A stretch of DNA of 64,000 nucleotides from the NCBI RefSeq assembly GCF_001469165.1, contig NZ_JABX01000009.1, positions 100,780 to 164,779 of the forward strand, written 5' to 3'. Origin of the DNA: Thiohalocapsa sp. ML1 (GTDB taxonomy: Bacteria > Pseudomonadota > Gammaproteobacteria > Chromatiales > Chromatiaceae). The position numbers and the translations under genes were made by a program. Below are positions 60,224 through 64,000 of this stretch, in pieces (positions within the stretch are counted from its first letter, which is position 1; each line of letters opens with the position of its first letter). The notes beneath the pieces are model-generated. The model saw nothing but the letters and a program-made list of their open reading frames with translations. It did no database searches and was not told where the DNA came from.

Positions 60224-61693
60224 GTGGACGCATTGGCAAAACCCCTGCGCCGCCAGCTCGAGAACGTCGTCATCGCCGCCCGCGACACCGCGGAGACCGC
60301 CGCCCGCGCGGCCCTGATGCATCTCGGCATCGGCGAGGCGGACCCGCCGCGGCACCTCACGGAGCCCGAGCGCGCGCTGCGCCGGCGCCTGCGCGCCCAC
60401 GGCCGCCAGCTCGGCGACCAGCGTCGCCCGGACGGGCGCCAGGACGTCGAGCGCCTCGTCCACGAGACCGCCTACGAGCACTGGCACCGCATGCTCTTCG
60501 CCCGCTTCCTCGCCGAGAACGGGCTCCTGATGCACCCGGACGGCGTGGCCGTAAGCCTCGCCGAATGCAACGAGCTGGCCCCGGACGAGGGCGCCGCCAA
60601 CGGCTGGGAGCTGGCCGGGCGTTACGCCTCGCGCATGCTGCCCCAGATCTTCCGCCCCGACAGCCCGGTGCTGGCCCTCTCCCTGGCCCCCGAGCACCAG
60701 CGCGCCTTGGAGCGCCTGCTGGCCGATCTGCCCCCGGAGACCTTCGCCGCCGGCGACAGCCTGGGCTGGGTCTACCAGTTCTGGCAGACCAAGAAGAAGG
60801 ACCAGGTCAACGCCTCCGAGGTCAAGATCGGCGCCGACGAGCTGCCCGCCGTCACCCAGCTCTTCACCGAGCCCTACATGGTCGCCTTCCTGCTCGACAA
60901 CAGCCTGGGCGCCTGGTGGGCCGCCCGCCGCCTGAGCGGGCAGGACCTCCGCGACGCCGAGAGCGAGGACGAGCTGCGCCGCAAGGCGGCCATCCCCGGC
61001 GTGCCGCTGGAGTACCTCCGCTTCGTCCGCTCTTCACCCCCCTCTCCCCCTGGGAGAGGGGCTGGGGGTGAGGGACGTAGCGAGCCCGGCGCTGAGGCCT
61101 CTTCACTCCCCTCTCCCTCTGGGAGAGGGGCTGGGGGTGAGGGACGTAGCGAGCCCGGCGCTGAGGCCTCTTTACTCCCCTCTCCCCCTGGGAGAGGGGC
61201 TGGGGGTGAGGGACGTAGCGAGCCCGGCGCTGAGGCCTCTTCACTCCCCTCTCCCTCTGGGAGAGGGGCCGGGGGAGAGGGAGGTAGCGAGCCCGGCGCT
61301 GAGGCCTCTTTGCTCCCCTCTCCCTCTGGGAGAGGGGCCGGGGGTGAGGGTCCTCCTCCCAAAAAAACCCCTCAAACTCCCCCCCGACATCCTCGCCAAC
61401 GCCCGCGAGCTTCGGCAGGAACAGACCGACGCCGAGCAACTCCTCTGGGGCCTGCTGCGCAACCGCCGCTTCCTCGGCAAAAAATTCCGCCGCCAGCACC
61501 CCGTCGGCCGCTACATCCTCGACTTCTACTGCCATCAAGACCGCCTGGCCGTCGAGCTGGACGGCGGACAGCACGGCGAGCAGCCCGTGGCCAAATACGA
61601 CGAGGAACGCACGAAGGCCCTGGAACAGGAGGGCATCCGCGTCGTCCGCTTCTGGAACAACGATGTCCTTGCAGCGACCGAGTCGGTGCTTGA
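60224..61693 (+). CDS. pglX: PglX N-terminal part (BREX adenine methyltransferase), frame-interrupted
   Basis: Of 489 codons, the first 269 (to 61030) are genuine PglX N-terminus: AARDTAETAARAALMHLGIG, YEHWHRMLFARFLAENGLLM, GDSLGWVYQFWQTKKKDQVN and IPGVPLEYLRFVR. The rest is translated repeat (PSPSGRGAGGEG units) and then an out-of-frame reading of the DUF559 segment, ending at a TGA at 61691. It therefore lacks the SAM and catalytic motifs, which lie in the next frame. The GTG at 60224 has AAGGAG upstream. BREX PglX normally methylates a 6-base motif on the host chromosome. Confidence 0.85.
   Translation: MDALAKPLRRQLENVVIAARDTAETAARAALMHLGIGEADPPRHLTEPERALRRRLRAHGRQLGDQRRPDGRQDVERLVHETAYEHWHRMLFARFLAENGLLMHPDGVAVSLAECNELAPDEGAANGWELAGRYASRMLPQIFRPDSPVLALSLAPEHQRALERLLADLPPETFAAGDSLGWVYQFWQTKKKDQVNASEVKIGADELPAVTQLFTEPYMVAFLLDNSLGAWWAARRLSGQDLRDAESEDELRRKAAIPGVPLEYLRFVRSSPPSPPGRGAGGEGRSEPGAEASSLPSPSGRGAGGEGRSEPGAEASLLPSPPGRGAGGEGRSEPGAEASSLPSPSGRGAGGEGGSEPGAEASLLPSPSGRGAGGEGPPPKKTPQTPPRHPRQRPRASAGTDRRRATPLGPAAQPPLPRQKIPPPAPRRPLHPRLLLPSRPPGRRAGRRTARRAARGQIRRGTHEGPGTGGHPRRPLLEQRCPCSDRVGA
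61031..61350. repeat. Tandem array 1 in pglX: 69-bp units
   Basis: Five units start at 61031, 61100, 61169, 61238 and 61307, exactly 69 bases apart (23 codons). Each holds CCCCTCTCC..GGGAGAGGGG and the spacer GACGTAGCGAGCCCGGCGCT. All three forward frames are open through it. Unit number changes keep the frame, but the insertion as a whole (61031-61817, 787 bases) does not. Confidence 0.92.
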
Positions 61694-64000
61694 AGCGCTT
61701 TATCTCGCGTTCACACAGGACGGACCCTCACCCCAAACCCCTCTCCCAAAGGGAGAGGGGCTTTCTCCACCCCCCTCTCCCTCTGGGAGAGGGGTAGGGG
61801 GTGAGGGAGCAAATTCCTGGACCCCCGCCGCCGGCACCTTCGACGGCTGGCCCGAGCACCTGGCCGAGCTCAAGGTCATGGACCCCTGCTGCGGCTCCGG
61901 TCACTTCCTGGTCGCCGCGCTCCAGATGCTGGTGCCCATGCGCATGGCGCTGGAGGGCCTGAGCGCGCAGGAGGCCGTCGACGCCGTGCTGCGCGACAAC
62001 CTCCACGGCCTGGAGCTCGACCGCCGCTGCGTCGAGATCGCCGCCTTCGCGCTGGCTCTCGCCGCCTGGCGCTATCCCAAGGAACCCCTCTCCCTTGGGG
62101 AGAGGGGCAGGGGTGAGGGCTCTCCACTCCCCTCTCCCTTTGGGAGAGGAGCCGGGGGCGAGGCCTCTTCACTCCCCTCTCCCTTTGGGAGAGGAGCCGG
62201 GGGCGAGGCCTCTTCACTCCCCTCTCCCTTTGGAAGAGGGGCCGGGGGTGAGGCCTCTTCACTCCCCTCTCCCTTTGGGAGAGGGGCCGGGGGTGAGGCC
62301 TCTTCACTCCCCTCTCCCTTTGGGAGAGGGGCCGGGGGTGAGGGCGAACCCCTCGGCTACCGCCCCCTCCCAACCCTCAACCTCGCCTGCTCCGGCCTCG
62401 GCATCCACGCGAGCAAGGCCGACTGGCTGCGCCTCGGCGAGGGCGACCCGGACCTGGAGCACGCGCTGGAGCGGCTCTACGAGCTGTTCAAGGACGCGCC
62501 GACGCTGGGCAGCCTGATTGATCCGCGGCGGGCGCTGGGGGAGGACCTGCTGAACGAGCGGTGGGAGCGGGTGGCGCCGTTGCTGGCTCGGGCGCTGGCG
62601 TCGGGGAATGACGAGAGCCGGGAGCTGGGGGTGGTGGCGCAGGGGTTGGCGCATGCGGCGGAGTTGCTGGCGGGGCGGTATCACTGGGTCATTACGAATG
62701 TGCCTTATCTCACGCGCAGCAAGCAAGCCGCTGTCCTCAAAACTCACTGTGAGAACCACTATGTTGACGGCAAGAGCGATCTTGCGAACGCCTTTCTGGA
62801 GCGCTGTCTAGAATTAGGCAAACTTGGTTCTCCCTGTTGGGAGTCCGTCGCGGAAAGGGGGCCAGCGCGACAAAGCATTGGCGTGGTTCAGGCTGTTACC
62901 CCACAAAACTGGCTGTTTCTTAGAAGCTACCGAAAACAAAGGGAGCGGCTGCTACTCAACGCGCGATGGCATATCTTGGCCCGTATCGGCGAGCGCGGCT
63001 TTGAAAGTGCTATGGCAGCTGGTGCATTTACTGCCCTAGTAACACTTAGCGGGTCGGCACCGCAGAAAAACGACTCTGCATGCGGGCTCGACGTCAGCGC
63101 ATTCTTGACACCCAAGGAGAAAGCAACCGCACTAAGCGACGAGCCGATCGAGGTGGCCCGTCAGTTGGATCAGTTGAACTCCCCGGACTGCCGCATCGTC
63201 TTTCGGCATGACTTTACGCGGCCGCTATTAGAGTTGCGTTGTTCCAATCACCAAGGACTGTCTACAGGTGACAACCCTCGTTTTCGACGCGAGCACTGGG
63301 AGGTCGCCCGCTTCGGTTCAGAATGGGAGCCAGAGCAGTCGACAGTGCTATCGACAGAGCTTTTTGGAGGCCGTTCCGGGGTCTTGCTGTGGGAAGGCGG
63401 GAATGGCCAGCTCTACCGATTTGGCCGCGAAAATGTAGCGGCTCTACATAACGTCGATCGGCGGGGTGAAGAGGCATGGGGTTCACGCGGAATTGCTATA
63501 GCGCAAATGCGCGAACTCCCGGCTACCCTGTATAGCGGCGAGAAGTTCGATACAAACGCTGCTGCGATCATTCCAAACGACGACACGCTTTTGCCAGCGG
63601 TGTGGGCCTTCTGCAGCTCTGCTCAGTTTAATGAGGCCGTGCGCATAATCGACCAGAAGCTCAATGTGACGAACGGGACGCTTGTCAAAGTACCTTTTGA
63701 CATAGAGCATTGGCAAGTATTCGCCTCCCAACGCTACCCCCACGGCCTCCCCAAACCCTACTCCGACGACCCCACCCAATGGATCTTCCACGGCCATCCC
63801 TGCGCCTCGGTGATCTGGGACGAGGACGCCAAGTGGACCGCCATCGGGCCGAAGCGCATCGACGACACCGTGCTGCAGGTCGCCGTTGCGCGGCTGCTGG
63901 GTTACCGCTGGCCGGCGGAAGAACCCTCACCCCAAACCCCTCTCCCAGAGGGAGAGGGGCTTTCGGGACCCTCACCCCAAACCGCTGTCCCAGGGGGAGA
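61344..64000 (+). CDS. DUF559 nuclease domain fused to PglX C-terminal part (runs off the window)
   Basis: One open frame from about GTG 61344 to the window end (over 885 codons). It begins with a DUF559 domain (61371-61724), passes through two palindromes, then resumes PglX at 61818 with WTPAAGTFDGWP. The SAM motif VMDPCCGSGHFLVAAL and the catalytic NPPY-type motif as ITNVPYLTRSK are present. Array 2 interrupts it in frame at 62082-62345, and a third palindrome pair starts at 63919 after GYRWPAEE. The start is uncertain: it could be read by its own initiation or by a frame change from the upstream frame at the A7 tract (61361-61367). The sequence from about 62700 to 63700 is less GC-rich than its surroundings. 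Confidence 0.8.
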   Translation, partial: MRVLLPKKPLKLPPDILANARELRQEQTDAEQLLWGLLRNRRFLGKKFRRQHPVGRYILDFYCHQDRLAVELDGGQHGEQPVAKYDEERTKALEQEGIRVVRFWNNDVLAATESVLEALYLAFTQDGPSPQTPLPKGEGLSPPPSPSGRGVGGEGANSWTPAAGTFDGWPEHLAELKVMDPCCGSGHFLVAALQMLVPMRMALEGLSAQEAVDAVLRDNLHGLELDRRCVEIAAFALALAAWRYPKEPLSLGERGRGEGSPLPSPFGRGAGGEASSLPSPFGRGAGGEASSLPSPFGRGAGGEASSLPSPFGRGAGGEASSLPSPFGRGAGGEGEPLGYRPLPTLNLACSGLGIHASKADWLRLGEGDPDLEHALERLYELFKDAPTLGSLIDPRRALGEDLLNERWERVAPLLARALASGNDESRELGVVAQGLAHAAELLAGRYHWVITNVPYLTRSKQAAVLKTHCENHYVDGKSDLANAFLERCLELGKLGSPCWESVAERGPARQSIGVVQAVTPQNWLFLRSYRKQRERLLLNARWHILARIGERGFESAMAAGAFTALVTLSGSAPQKNDSACGLDVSAFLTPKEKATALSDEPIEVARQLDQLNSPDCRIVFRHDFTRPLLELRCSNHQGLSTGDNPRFRREHWEVARFGSEWEPEQSTVLSTELFGGRSGVLLWEGGNGQLYRFGRENVAALHNVDRRGEEAWGSRGIAIAQMRELPATLYSGEKFDTNAAAIIPNDDTLLPAVWAFCSSAQFNEAVRIIDQKLNVTNGTLVKVPFDIEHWQVFASQRYPHGLPKPYSDDPTQWIFHGHPCASVIWDEDAKWTAIGPKRIDDTVLQVAVARLLGYRWPAEEPSPQTPLPEGEGLSGPSPQTAVPGG
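61371..61724 (+). other. DUF559 (Vsr-like) endonuclease domain inserted in pglX
   Basis: About 118 residues with the whole family pattern: ANARELRQEQTDAEQLLWGL, LRNRRFLGKKFRRQHPVGRY, ILDFYCHQDRLAVELDGGQH, then YDEERTKALEQEGIRVVRFW and NNDV. These proteins share the restriction-endonuclease-like fold of Vsr; the conserved acidic residues in ILDF and VELDG are kept. Such domains usually occur as small free-standing genes. Here palindromic repeats flank the domain on both sides. Confidence 0.88.
61725..61807. repeat. Palindrome pair after the DUF559 domain
   Basis: Two copies of the CCCCTCTCCC-GGGAGAGGGG palindrome (CCCTCACCCCAAACCCCTCT start, GGGGTGAGGG end), separated by 14 bases. They are translated as PSPQTPLPKGEGL and PPSPSGRGVGGEGA, linking DUF559 to the PglX C-terminal part. 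Confidence 0.88.
62082..62345. repeat. Tandem array 2 in pglX: 45-bp units, in frame
   Basis: Units start at 62121, 62166, 62211, 62256 and 62301, each 45 bases (15 codons, translated SSLPSPFGRGAGGEA). The insertion is 264 bases (88 codons) and keeps the frame. GAACCCCTC occurs at both ends (62082 and 62346), like a 9-base target duplication, though the repeat itself also starts CCCCTC. Removing it restores AWRYPKE joined to PLGYRPLP, normal for PglX. Confidence 0.9.
63919..64000. repeat. Palindrome pair 3 in pglX
   Basis: CCCTCACCCCAAACCCCTCT, then GAGGGAGAGGGGC, and a second CCCTCACCCC begin after the codons for LGYRWPAEE, a conserved PglX segment. The frame stays open to the last base. 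The right end of this insertion is outside the window. Confidence 0.8.

Noticed and set aside
61031..62345. The regular 69-bp and 45-bp arrays could be taken for a CRISPR.
   Set aside because: The units are repeated in full, with no unique spacers, they lie inside a coding frame, and no cas gene is present.

Overview
This window is a high-GC gammaproteobacterial chromosome segment. Gene order and protein sequences suggest a purple-sulfur-type (Chromatiales-like) organism, but that placement is an inference and no rRNA or photosynthesis gene is present to confirm it. Markers of the class are the rpsB-tsf-pyrH-frr-uppS-cdsA-dxr-rseP-bamA-skp-lpxD-fabZ-lpxA-lpxB-rnhB superoperon, the pncC-recA-recX-alaS-lysC-csrA-tRNA-Ser run, and an mtaD/mtnA pair close to ubiG.

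Layout. (1) 1-14591: translation factors, isoprenoid and phospholipid synthesis, outer-membrane assembly and lipid A genes, tightly packed, with several ATGA/GTGA start-stop overlaps. (2) 14.6-28.0 kb: mixed single genes. They include a YihY-like membrane protein, a TlpA-like thioredoxin, a GH100-type invertase, an RRM protein, ubiG, a Uma2-type nuclease, the methylthioadenosine salvage genes mtaD and mtnA, a TfoX-like protein, a cupin, and the glutathione-dependent formaldehyde oxidation pair frmA-fghA. (3) 28.2-37.0 kb: gyrA followed by amino-acid genes serC, serA, pheA, hisC and tyrA. (4) 37.1-44.7 kb: a decayed accessory zone with two toxin-antitoxin pairs (PIN/UPF0175 and HigBA), antitoxin relics, a frameshifted GntP permease, a patatin-like remnant with an internal deletion, and a YihY gene cut by an IS4-type element. 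(5) 44.7-53.6 kb: pncC, thpR, recA interrupted by a 361-residue intein, recX, alaS, lysC, csrA and tRNA-Ser(GCT). (6) 53.8-64.0 kb: a BREX type 1-like phage-defence operon (brxA-like, brxB, brxC, pglX). An orphan vapB inside a 129-bp inverted repeat and a complete vapBC-type pair separate brxC from pglX.

The most unusual part is pglX. Copies of one palindromic repeat (core CCCCTCTCCC...GGGAGAGGGG) interrupt it at three places. The first insertion also carries a complete DUF559 (Vsr-like) nuclease domain and shifts the reading frame. The gene therefore reads as PglX-N (60224-61693) plus an overlapping nuclease-PglX-C frame (from about 61344) that stays open to the window end. An A7 tract sits between the two frames; loss of one A, or a +1 shift there, would rejoin them.

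Two repeat classes recur across the window. One is a set of intergenic simple repeats that all have a 7-base period (GGGCCGA, GAGTACG, CCCTTCG and others), often arranged as two opposed arrays that can form a hairpin. The other is the CCCCTCTCCC palindrome family, confined here to the BREX region.
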